In this document: piece by piece, positions 16,330 through 23,271 of the stretch
Layout of the letters: each line of letters begins with the position of its first letter
Numbering within the stretch: position 1 is the stretch's first letter
Assembly: GCA_021157815.1 (NCBI GenBank)
Contig: JAGGVT010000008.1
Coordinates: 1 to 38,078 of the forward strand
DNA: 38,078 nucleotides
Direction of reading: 5' to 3'
Source of the DNA: a bacterium
GTDB taxonomy: Bacteria; JAJVIF01; JAGGVT01
Program-made: the position numbers and the translations under genes
Notes under the pieces: generated by a model
What the model was told of the DNA's origin: nothing
The model's input: only the letters and a program-made list of their open reading frames with translations
The model's database searches: none

Positions 16330-17112
16330 TTATGTATTTTCTTGCTTTGACTGTAATTCTTTGATCAATCTTTTTAAATGATCTAAATCTGTCTGTTGCA
16401 TCATTTCGTCACAATAGCTTCTTGGTGTCATCATGTGTTTTCCAGTTATAAACAAATCCTCGGTTAGGCAATGTAATAATCCCATCAAGCAGTCATTATC
16501 ATCAGTACAAACTGTGTTCCTTTCAAACCAATCACTGAAATTTCTTGGGTCTTTCTGTACGTAAGAAAAAAACCACTTTTTATTAATTTGAAGTATTCCG
16601 TTAATGGGATTTGATGTTTGATACTTCACTAAATAATCGATTTTACTCCAACCTTCAAAGCCAACAACATAAAAGGGAATCTTTTGTAATGATTCAGTAA
16701 TATAATTGGCCTCTTGAATAGAGTATCGTTGTCTTTTAACATTATTGATTTGCTTCGCTTTTTTAATAATTTGAGCCTTTTGATGCCGCAAATTTGATTT
16801 TACCTCGATAACAGCTGCCACTCCTTCTGCGAAATACAATCTTGGCGACTCCAAACCGCTTAACGGAAAACTTGGTAAAAATGGATATTCAATCACAATA
16901 TCTACTTGTCCACTCAAGTTTCCATTAATATCTATTATTTCTCCTGATCCAAAGCGAAATTGTGGTGGAAAAATACTTCTTAAAAACTGATTAATGAATA
17001 TCTCTCTTTCAAATCCTTTTGTTACATTCGACCCTTTTTTGCCTGCTTTAAAGGCTCCCATAAGAATATCTAATATTCCCTCAAAACGATTATTCAATAC
17101 TTCATTTTTCAT
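16330..17112 (-). CDS. DUF6602-like protein with PD-(D/E)xK nuclease-type core
   Basis: This encodes 260 residues. The central pattern FEREIFINQFLRSIFPPQF, then FGSGEIID..G..SGQVDIVIEYPFLPSF, then GVAAVIEVKSNL is the layout of the DUF6602 family, whose D...ExK spacing (Asp in QVDIVIE, Glu and Lys in IEVKS) is that of PD-(D/E)xK nucleases and Holliday-resolvase-like folds. Nuclease activity is inferred from the motif only. GAGG lies about seven bases before the ATG. The gene and its flanks are clearly richer in A+T than the AOR and peptidase genes on either side, a common sign of horizontal transfer. It has no neighbour of obvious partnership; a defence or mobile-element link is possible but not shown. 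Confidence 0.7.
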   Translation of the reverse strand: MKNEVLNNRFEGILDILMGAFKAGKKGSNVTKGFEREIFINQFLRSIFPPQFRFGSGEIIDINGNLSGQVDIVIEYPFLPSFPLSGLESPRLYFAEGVAAVIEVKSNLRHQKAQIIKKAKQINNVKRQRYSIQEANYITESLQKIPFYVVGFEGWSKIDYLVKYQTSNPINGILQINKKWFFSYVQKDPRNFSDWFERNTVCTDDNDCLMGLLHCLTEDLFITGKHMMTPRSYCDEMMQQTDLDHLKRLIKELQSKQENT

Positions 17113-17262
17113 GGAAATTCCTCATTGAACTATTAACTAGTTCCCCGGACTCTTCCTGTCCAAGTCTTATGAAAAAAACACGCCCCTCCCGTCCCCCACC
17201 TAATCAAAACTATCACATCATGCTTGCGCTTATTCTATCGCACTACCCGTAACCCTGCAATC

Positions 17263-17582
17263 CTACTCCTCAACCGACTCCTTAACCTTCCTCGCGAACT
17301 CCCTCCCAAACTCGACACACTCCTCAAGCTGCTCCTCGGACGGCACATACTTGATTCGCAGTCCCGGATTAACTACATCTATTTTCATTTTTTCCATCCA
17401 TGCATTCAAGTGTTTAACCGCTTCGGCGCCCCAACCATATGAGCGAACGCAGCGCCGATTTTGTCTTTCGGTCGAAGACCTTTAATATAAGTCAGCGAAT
17501 CGGCTAATGATGGCAAAATCCCGTTGTTGAGTGTGGGCGACCCGAAAATAACAGCTTTAGCATCGAGAATGTCGGTTATCTG
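17263..17582 (-). pseudogene. Frameshifted C-terminal fragment of a second flavodiiron gene
   Basis: Reading the minus strand from 17582 gives QITDILDAKAVIFGSPTLNN and GILPSLADSLTYIKGLRPKD, nearly the same as the flavodoxin domain of the intact gene at 19637-20839. One base is missing near 17444 (GAGCGAACG instead of GAGCCGAACG), breaking the GSYGWG motif. After restoring it the frame continues EAVKHLNAWMEKMK to a TAG at 17263. Everything upstream of this point, meaning the diiron domain and the first half of the flavodoxin domain, is absent. The fragment abuts the 3' end of the S9 peptidase gene. It is a decayed paralog, not part of a functional gene. Confidence 0.9.
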
Positions 17583-17602
17583 AAAAGGCTATTTAAAATA
17601 CT

Positions 17603-19609
17603 CTACATATACTTATCAAACCATCTTTTAATATGTTCAAGCCTTGCGATTCTCCTGTCAGTTCGACCGCCTCTGCTGAGTCCGTGGGGTTCATCGGGGA
17701 AGCGAACCAGTTCCGTGTCGATGCCCTGCTTCTTGAGAGCGATATAGAATTGCTCTCCCTGCTCGATAGCGCAGCGGAAATCGCTCTCACTGTGAATAAC
17801 CAGCGTTGGAGTTTTCACGTTGCCGGCGTATTTAATCGGCGATTGTCGCCAGAAATTTTCGTAATTCTCGAAAGGCGGTTTTTTGCCGAATTCATCCTGG
17901 AATATCCAGTTCATATCCGATGATCCCCACATGCTGATAAGGTTGGATACCATGCGCTGTGCGACCGCTGCCTTGAATCGATTGGTGTGCCCGACAATCC
18001 ATCCGGTCATGTATCCGCCGTATGATCCGCCGGTTACACCCATCCGTTTTTCATCAATGTAGGGTTTCTTTGCGGCAAAATCAGTCCATTTCATCAGGTC
18101 TTTGTAATCCTTGTTGCCCCAGTCGTTTACGATTGTTCCTGAATGAGCTTCACCGTATCCCTGCCCACCGCGGGGATTGCAGAAATAGACAACATATCCT
18201 GCGGCAGCGAGGTAGAAAAACTCATGCATAATCATGTTGCCGTACTGTACACGGGGTCCGCCGTGGATTTCAAGAATGGAAGGGTATTTCTTTTTAGGGT
18301 TAAATCCCGGAGGTTTGATAATCCAGCCCTGAAGGTCGTTTTTATCAGAACCTTTGAACCAGACTTCTTCGACTTCTCCCATATCGATTTTTTTCATCCA
18401 GCTCTCGTTTAGTTTTGTGAGTTTTTTCGTAGTGCCTTTTGAATTATCTCTCACGAATATTTGTCCCGGGTCAGTCATGGATGTGTGGAAATATGCCAGT
18501 TTGTGGTGTTCGGGATCGGTATTGAAAGTGCCGATAACGCCGGTCATGTTGAGAACATCCTCGATTTCACCGGTTTGGAAGTTTACGCGTTTAAGAACTG
18601 AATCCCCATGATATGCCACCTGAAAACATATCCATTCCATGTCAGGCATCCACGTGGGAGGCATTTGTTCATGTGCTCCGACAAGATCGTTGACTGTCCA
18701 GTTAACGCAATTTAAATCGTGATTTGCACTCAGGCATTTGGCTTTCCCCTTGGCATCCGATGGCACAACCCATACTCGAGTATTCCTGTACCATTCACCT
18801 TTGCCTTCCTGTCCCAGGTATGCAAGCCATTTGCCGTCGGGTGACCATGACGGCATATAACTCTGGCCGGGAGGAGTGGGGATTAGTTTCATTTTCCCAC
18901 CCTTGGATGGCATTACCCAAATATCGTATGCTTCATAATCCAACTCGGGATTATCGGCCCTGTTTGAAACAAACGCTATCTTGCTGCCATCGGGTGAGAT
19001 AACAGCGTTACCCTCATCGTATTTATCACCCTTTGTAAGTTGAGCTGCCTTGCCGGATTTGGCATCGACTGTCCACAGATGCCATTTTCCCTTGGGAATG
19101 TAGCCGGCGCCATCCATTTTGAAAAACATATTTGTGATATGCCTGGACACAACTCCGAGCTTTTTCTTTTGTTCATTTGCTTCGCGCTCAAGGACATCCT
19201 TGTCTTTACTCCTGAAATTGACCAGGAATTTTTTCCCATCCGGGAACCACTGGATGCCTGCGAACGAACCTTTCAAAGAGGTTACCTTGCGAGCTTCTCC
19301 ACCATCGAAGGGAATAATGTATATTTGCGGATCAGTCTCATCATGCCTGTTCGACATGAACGAGATGAACCTGCCACAGGGAGACCATCGCGGTAAGTAA
19401 TCGGAATGATTGCCATAGGTGAACTGCTTTGGCTTACCGCCTTTTGTCGGAACGATCCATATATTTGAATATTTCTTCTCGGTTTTTCGATCGACTCTCT
19501 GAATCGTATAAACGACATTCCGGGCATCGGGGGATATTCTCAGGTCAGTAATTAATTCGATGCGATAGAGATCTTCTGCTTTAATCATGATTCTCTTTGC
19601 TTTAGCCAT
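17603..19609 (-). CDS. S9 family (acylaminoacyl-peptidase-like) serine peptidase
   Basis: This encodes 668 residues. Residues about 10-400 form a TolB/WD40-like propeller with repeated SPDG blades (SPDARNVVYT, SPCGRFISFMS, SPDGSKIAFVSNR, SPDGKWLAYLG). Residues about 420-668 are an alpha/beta-hydrolase domain with ILEIHGGPRVQYG, the nucleophile GGSYGGYM, the acid in HSESDFRC and the catalytic His in EPHGLSRGG. Such enzymes remove acylated residues or short peptides from peptide N-termini, with the propeller gating entry. There is no signal peptide, so it should be cytoplasmic. The ATG lies 27 bp downstream of the flavodiiron gene, so the two may be co-transcribed, although the start has only a weak AAGGA-type RBS. 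Confidence 0.93.
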   Translation of the reverse strand: MAKAKRIMIKAEDLYRIELITDLRISPDARNVVYTIQRVDRKTEKKYSNIWIVPTKGGKPKQFTYGNHSDYLPRWSPCGRFISFMSNRHDETDPQIYIIPFDGGEARKVTSLKGSFAGIQWFPDGKKFLVNFRSKDKDVLEREANEQKKKLGVVSRHITNMFFKMDGAGYIPKGKWHLWTVDAKSGKAAQLTKGDKYDEGNAVISPDGSKIAFVSNRADNPELDYEAYDIWVMPSKGGKMKLIPTPPGQSYMPSWSPDGKWLAYLGQEGKGEWYRNTRVWVVPSDAKGKAKCLSANHDLNCVNWTVNDLVGAHEQMPPTWMPDMEWICFQVAYHGDSVLKRVNFQTGEIEDVLNMTGVIGTFNTDPEHHKLAYFHTSMTDPGQIFVRDNSKGTTKKLTKLNESWMKKIDMGEVEEVWFKGSDKNDLQGWIIKPPGFNPKKKYPSILEIHGGPRVQYGNMIMHEFFYLAAAGYVVYFCNPRGGQGYGEAHSGTIVNDWGNKDYKDLMKWTDFAAKKPYIDEKRMGVTGGSYGGYMTGWIVGHTNRFKAAVAQRMVSNLISMWGSSDMNWIFQDEFGKKPPFENYENFWRQSPIKYAGNVKTPTLVIHSESDFRCAIEQGEQFYIALKKQGIDTELVRFPDEPHGLSRGGRTDRRIARLEHIKRWFDKYM

Positions 19610-19636
19610 TTGTTTTTCCTTCTAAAATTGATTGGA

Positions 19637-20839
19637 TTAATTTTCCGGCACAAGTTCTTTTACCTTACCAGCCACGAGTTTTCCCAGCTGGACACATGCT
19701 TTCAAATCATCCTGATTTGGAATGTATTTGATTCTTACGCCATCGTCCACGATATCGAAATTCATATCGAGCATCCACTGGTTGAGGATTTTAACCGCCT
19801 CGCCGCCCCAGCCGTACGAGCCGAACGCAGCGCCGATTTTATCTTTCGGGCGAAGGCCTTTGATATATGTCAACGAATCCGCGACTGATGGCAAAATTCC
19901 GTTGTTGAGTGTTGGAGAGCCAAAGATAACAGCTTTGGCATCGAGAATTTCGGTTATGACCTCGCTTCGATGCGTGCTGCTCAGATTAAGCGATTTTACC
20001 TCGATTCTCTCCTCTACAAGACCGCGCTCAATCGATTTTGCCATCATATCTGTACTGCCCCACATTGTGCCGTAAACAATAACCGCTTTTCTTTTTGCTT
20101 TCTGCAGCGCCCATTTGCGGTATGCGGCAAGGATTTTATCGATATGAGTTCGCCAGATTACGCCGTGGTCAGTCGCGAGAATTTCCGGTTTGATATTCAA
20201 CTCAGTTACAAAATCAAGAAACTTAATGGCCACTGGTGAATACGGCAGGATGATATTGGCATAATATTTGGCGGATTCGAACATGAGATTGTCAAAGGAA
20301 ACCTCATCGTCGAAACGTTCGTTCATTGCCCAATGCTGTCCGAAAATGTCATTTGATATAAGGACTTTATCCTCCTGTAAATATGAGCACATGCTGTCGG
20401 GCCAGTGAAGCATGCGGGATTCGAGGAATTTAATCGTTCTTTTCCCGATGCTGATTTCATCGCCGGTCTTGACAATTTCAAGCGGTAAATCAAGATTATG
20501 GAAATGCCCGCGGATTGCCTTTTCACCCATTGGTGAACAGAATACTTTTTCAGGTTTTACCAGCGCGACAATATCCGGCAGGCATCCAGAATGATCAAGC
20601 TCGACATGGTCAATTACAAGATAGTCTATCTTTTCAGGATTAATCACATTCTTGATGTTATCCACCAATTCGTCCATAAATCCTTTTTTGACCGTATCAA
20701 ATAAAACGGTTTTGTCATCGACAACGAGATAGGAGTTATATGTCGTCCCATGGGGAATTTCATATCCGTGGAAGTCGCGAATATCCCAGTCAATCGCTCC
20801 CACCCAGTATATATCTTTTTTGATTTCAACTGATGCCAT
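19637..20839 (-). CDS. fprA: Flavodiiron protein (type A flavoprotein), O2/NO reductase
   Basis: I place the start at the ATG at 20839 because AGGAG sits just upstream (CAGGAGAAACAAC); a longer frame to 20908 would lack an RBS and overlap the promoter. The 400 residues contain a metallo-beta-lactamase-fold diiron domain with all ligands visible (HVELDH, then MLHWPDSM, NDIFGQHW and ATDHGVIWR), followed by a flavodoxin domain with the FMN phosphate loop YGTMWGSTDMM and the isoalloxazine loop GSYGWGGEAV. These proteins reduce O2 to water, or NO to N2O, with electrons from rubredoxin or F420, protecting anaerobes. No rubredoxin gene is nearby. A frameshifted relative of its C-terminus lies on the far side of the peptidase gene. 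Confidence 0.96.
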   Translation of the reverse strand: MASVEIKKDIYWVGAIDWDIRDFHGYEIPHGTTYNSYLVVDDKTVLFDTVKKGFMDELVDNIKNVINPEKIDYLVIDHVELDHSGCLPDIVALVKPEKVFCSPMGEKAIRGHFHNLDLPLEIVKTGDEISIGKRTIKFLESRMLHWPDSMCSYLQEDKVLISNDIFGQHWAMNERFDDEVSFDNLMFESAKYYANIILPYSPVAIKFLDFVTELNIKPEILATDHGVIWRTHIDKILAAYRKWALQKAKRKAVIVYGTMWGSTDMMAKSIERGLVEERIEVKSLNLSSTHRSEVITEILDAKAVIFGSPTLNNGILPSVADSLTYIKGLRPKDKIGAAFGSYGWGGEAVKILNQWMLDMNFDIVDDGVRIKYIPNQDDLKACVQLGKLVAGKVKELVPEN

Positions 20840-20879
20840 GTTGTTTCTCCTGAAAGGATACATATAAGAGGGTATTAAG

Positions 20880-20908
20880 TATATAGCATATTGTTTTGGT
20901 TTGTTCAA
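20880..20908 (-). promoter_or_regulatory. Promoter of the flavodiiron gene
   Basis: On the minus strand TTGAAC (20903-20908) and TATATA (20880-20885) are 17 bp apart, with TGC directly before the -10 (extended -10). The leader would be about 34 nt. This is the best two-box promoter in the window. Confidence 0.6.
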
Positions 20909-20956
20909 ATCTCTTTTGCGTTTAACGCTTATTTTTAATGGTTTCTAAATAGCGAC

Positions 20957-21023
20957 TTCCCCGGCATGCCCGGGTTACGGGGAAAATAGGATTTTTAAAC
21001 AGCTCAGGGGTGCTGATGCACCC
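20957..21023. repeat. Cluster of small GC-rich hairpins
   Basis: TTCCCC (20957-20962) pairs with GGGGAA (20979-20984), and GGGTGC (21008-21013) pairs with GCACCC (21018-21023). They lie between the divergent flavodiiron and mazG genes just before the octamer array. The gap 20909-21263 otherwise shows no gene. Confidence 0.4.
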
Positions 21024-21072
21024 AAATTTCCGGCAAGGATGCCGAATCTCCCAGCCGGTGCTTTCAACAACC

Positions 21073-21220
21073 AACCTGCTAACTTACTAACCTGCTAACC
21101 TGCTAACCTGCTAACTTACTAACCTGCTAACTTACTAACCTGCTAACTTACTAACCTGCTAACCTGCTAACCTGCCAACCTGCTAACTTACTAACTTGCT
21201 AACTTACTAACTTGCTAACC
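21073..21220. repeat. Octamer tandem array, AACYTRCT
   Basis: Eighteen and a half units of eight bases run without interruption. AACCTGCT is most frequent and alternates with AACTTACT and AACTTGCT; one unit is AACCTGCC. The variation is at fixed positions 4, 6 and 8 of the unit. The same unit appears at 36840-37227 and, on the other strand, at 8650, 10514 and 36767. The array ends 28 bp before the mazG promoter. Confidence 0.95.
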
Positions 21221-21247
21221 TTTTATATGGAAAGGATTTAATGTATA

Positions 21248-21256
21248 TGACATAAT
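21248..21256 (+). promoter_or_regulatory. Extended -10 element at the mazG start (leaderless)
   Basis: TGACATAAT ends seven bases before the in-frame GTG at 21264. No Shine-Dalgarno sequence lies between them. The spacing equals that seen at two other apparently leaderless genes (5205 and 34416). Confidence 0.4.
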
Positions 21257-21263
21257 AGGCAAT

Positions 21264-21710
21264 GTGAATCCCAATGAGCCAAATAACGAAAGTGTGAGTA
21301 AATCAGGTCGCCCTGAAATCCCATCGGATGACACGCCGTTCTATAATCTGGTTAAGCTGATGGAAATTCTGCGTGGTTCGGATGGCTGTGTTTGGGATAA
21401 GGAGCAGGATATTCAGAGTTTGAAGAAGTATTTCCTTGAGGAGGCAAAGGAGGTGTATGACGCTGTTGAACATGAGGACTGGGATGGCATGATGGAGGAA
21501 GCCGGGGATGTTATTTTTGGAATGATTTTCCTCGCTCAGATAGGCAAGGAGAAGGGAAAATTTACGATTGATGATTCGCTTAAGTGTTGCATTGAGAAAA
21601 TGGTCAGGCGGCATCCGCATGTTTTTGGCGATGTTGAGGCTGATACGCCTGAGAAAGTGACCGAGAACTGGCATAAGATCAAGGCGCTGGAAAAGAAGAA
21701 TAACAAGTGA
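21264..21710 (+). CDS. mazG: MazG-family nucleoside triphosphate pyrophosphohydrolase
   Basis: This 148-residue, single-domain protein should hydrolyse NTPs or aberrant dNTPs to monophosphate and PPi. The family signature is clear: FYNLVKLMEILRG..GCVWDKEQDIQSLKKYFLEEAKEVYDAVEHEDWDGMMEEAGDVIFGMIFLAQI, giving the Ex2E...ExxD magnesium site, then MVRRHPHVFGD. It is about half the length of E. coli MazG, which has two such domains, and is like many short bacterial forms. The GTG start is uncertain; it is preferred because of the -10 element seven bases upstream, and the first 20 residues (Asn/Ser-rich) are poorly conserved. A nested-repeat half-element follows the stop. Confidence 0.9.
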   Translation: MNPNEPNNESVSKSGRPEIPSDDTPFYNLVKLMEILRGSDGCVWDKEQDIQSLKKYFLEEAKEVYDAVEHEDWDGMMEEAGDVIFGMIFLAQIGKEKGKFTIDDSLKCCIEKMVRRHPHVFGDVEADTPEKVTENWHKIKALEKKNNK

Positions 21711-21717
21711 AATTCAC

Positions 21718-21826
21718 TGTCATCCTGAGCGAAGCGAAGGATCTGTATGCTGTTGCGTTAATGATTAAACAAGAAGAAAAAATTCACTCCATTACGAATA
21801 GATTCTTCGCTTCGCTCAGAATGACA
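21718..21826. repeat. Nested inverted-repeat element, copy B (inner arms only)
   Basis: Arms at 21718-21744 and 21800-21826, with core GAGCGAAGCGAAG, match the inner arms of copies A and C. The outer arms of the other copies are not present. It lies between mazG and the sigma-factor gene. Confidence 0.85.
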
Positions 21827-21871
21827 AATTAGAAGAATGACAAATTAGTTTATTCGCAAAGAGGTTTTTGA

Positions 21872-22462
21872 TTGTCCATTCAGACTGACAGGGAATTTAT
21901 ATCGGCACTGGTTAACGGCGATAACGCCGCGTGGACAGAGATTGCGAAATGCGTTGAAAGCTGGCTGCGGACAGCATCGCGGCGTCATTTCATCCCCGAT
22001 GAGGATATACAGGATTTAAGGCAGGACATACTGGAAAAATTTCTTGAAAATAATCACGAAAGATTGCAGCGTTTTTCGTTTCGGTGCCGTCTATCAAGTT
22101 GGATAGGCAGTGTTGTGAATAATCATTTGTATGATAACTATACGTCATCAATCAGGCGAGAGCGCAGGGAAGAGGGATTCGAGACTTTTAAGCGGAACAT
22201 ATTTGAACAGGAGAAGCAAAGCGAGCGCCTGATTGAAAAGATAGACAGCAGGGAGAAGGTGGAAAAGGCGCTTGAACAATTAACGCCGGCTGAGCGAAGG
22301 ACAATACGAATGCTCTATTGGGATGGTTTGAAACCGGTTGATATCGCTCGAATTACAGGAGAAAAGAACACAACGATAACATCTCGAATATCAAGAGCAC
22401 GAGGGAAATTAAGGGAGGTTTTTCTTGAAAACGACAAGGGGAAAGGGGAAAAAGCAATATGA
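21872..22462 (+). CDS. ECF-type RNA polymerase sigma factor
   Basis: This encodes 196 residues. Region 2 covers about 15-95 (WTEIAKCVESWLRTASRRH, DIQDLRQDILEKFLEN, FSFRCRLSSWIGSVVNNHLYD) and region 4 about 130-190 (ALEQLTPAERRTIRMLYWDGLKPVDIARITGEKNTTITSRISRARGKL), with no region 1 or 3, as in extracytoplasmic-function sigmas. The start is a TTG at 21872 supported by AGAGG seven bases upstream. Its stop overlaps the anti-sigma start by four bases (ATGA). The genes it controls cannot be read here. Confidence 0.92.
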   Translation: MSIQTDREFISALVNGDNAAWTEIAKCVESWLRTASRRHFIPDEDIQDLRQDILEKFLENNHERLQRFSFRCRLSSWIGSVVNNHLYDNYTSSIRRERREEGFETFKRNIFEQEKQSERLIEKIDSREKVEKALEQLTPAERRTIRMLYWDGLKPVDIARITGEKNTTITSRISRARGKLREVFLENDKGKGEKAI

Positions 22463-22989
22463 GAATATCCGAAAATAACATCTACATTGATGACCATCCT
22501 GACCATGAGGATTTGGCGGCGGTCGCCGAGGGCAATGTTTCGCCATGGATTCGCAAGCGAATCCTGGAGCATATCGAGAACTGCGAATCGTGCAGATTCA
22601 TTCTTGTCGAGCTGGCAAAACAGGTCGATGAGATACCCAATCTTGCATTGCCGGCAGTGGAGAACAAACCGCTTGAAATGAAAATAGTTGAGGAATCATC
22701 GGAGGATAAACAAACAGATGAGCCGGTTAAGGCATCGAAACGCCCGTGGCGTCGAGCCGGTGACACGTTCTTTTTCTGGGTGGCGAGTTCGATGTTTGTG
22801 ATTTCCTTATTAACCACGCAATTGAATGTTCATTTTCTGGTAGCCGGAGCGTTTTTCGGGCTGCTTGCTGTTGTCGATTACTCATACCGAAACATATTCG
22901 CGTCTCTTGTTAAAGCGTGGCGTGAGGGTGATGATGAAAAAGCGGATGAGGTTATCGAGCAGCTGAAAGACCGTTTTAAGATCGGGTGA
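22459..22989 (+). CDS. Zinc-finger membrane anti-sigma factor
   Basis: This 176-residue protein is the expected partner of the overlapping sigma factor. Residues 13-46 form the zinc-binding anti-sigma motif (H38-x3-C42-x2-C45 in ILEHIENCESCRF, with upstream HPDHEDLAAVAEG). A Glu/Lys-rich linker (about 70-95) leads to two hydrophobic spans around 103-118 and 124-140, then a short basic cytoplasmic tail ending in KDRFKIG. It would hold the sigma factor at the inner membrane until a signal releases it. The signal is unknown. It could also sense redox, because this motif does so in some relatives. Confidence 0.88.
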   Translation: MRISENNIYIDDHPDHEDLAAVAEGNVSPWIRKRILEHIENCESCRFILVELAKQVDEIPNLALPAVENKPLEMKIVEESSEDKQTDEPVKASKRPWRRAGDTFFFWVASSMFVISLLTTQLNVHFLVAGAFFGLLAVVDYSYRNIFASLVKAWREGDDEKADEVIEQLKDRFKIG

Positions 22990-23027
22990 AGCGACTTGTC
23001 TGAAGTATGGTGAGACGCTTGATTGCT

Positions 23028-23252
23028 GTAGGGGCACTGCTTGGAAGGTGTCCCGGAACATGGAATTATGTGCGAAACATTGTCATTCTGAGCGCAGCGA
23101 AGAATCTATATGCTACTGTGTTAATGATTATATCTGATGAAAATTATTTACATCATCGCGAATATATTCTTCACTTCGTTCAGAATGACAGAAAATATAT
23201 AGAATAACAAAAAATATGCGGTTCTGAGACACTTTCCGTGCTGTACCCCTAC
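23028..23252. repeat. Nested inverted-repeat element, copy C
   Basis: Outer arms lie at 23028-23059 and 23221-23252 (GTAGGGGCACTGC... and ...GCTGTACCCCTAC, several mismatches) and inner arms at 23081-23107 and 23166-23190 with core GAGCGCAGCGAAG. It is the closest relative of copy A, again spanning the gap between two genes. It ends 19 bp before the stop of the large mosaic gene. Confidence 0.85.
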
Positions 23253-23271
23253 AAAGTGATATTTATCGGGT

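Noticed and set aside
17220-17442. A 72-codon plus-strand frame over the flavodiiron fragment
   Set aside because: It is the complement of the decayed flavodoxin domain, whose protein similarity lies on the minus strand.
23007-23207. A 66-codon plus-strand reading frame between the anti-sigma gene and the large mosaic gene
   Set aside because: It lies wholly within the nested repeat copy C, has no RBS, and its peptide is a translation of the inverted-repeat arms.
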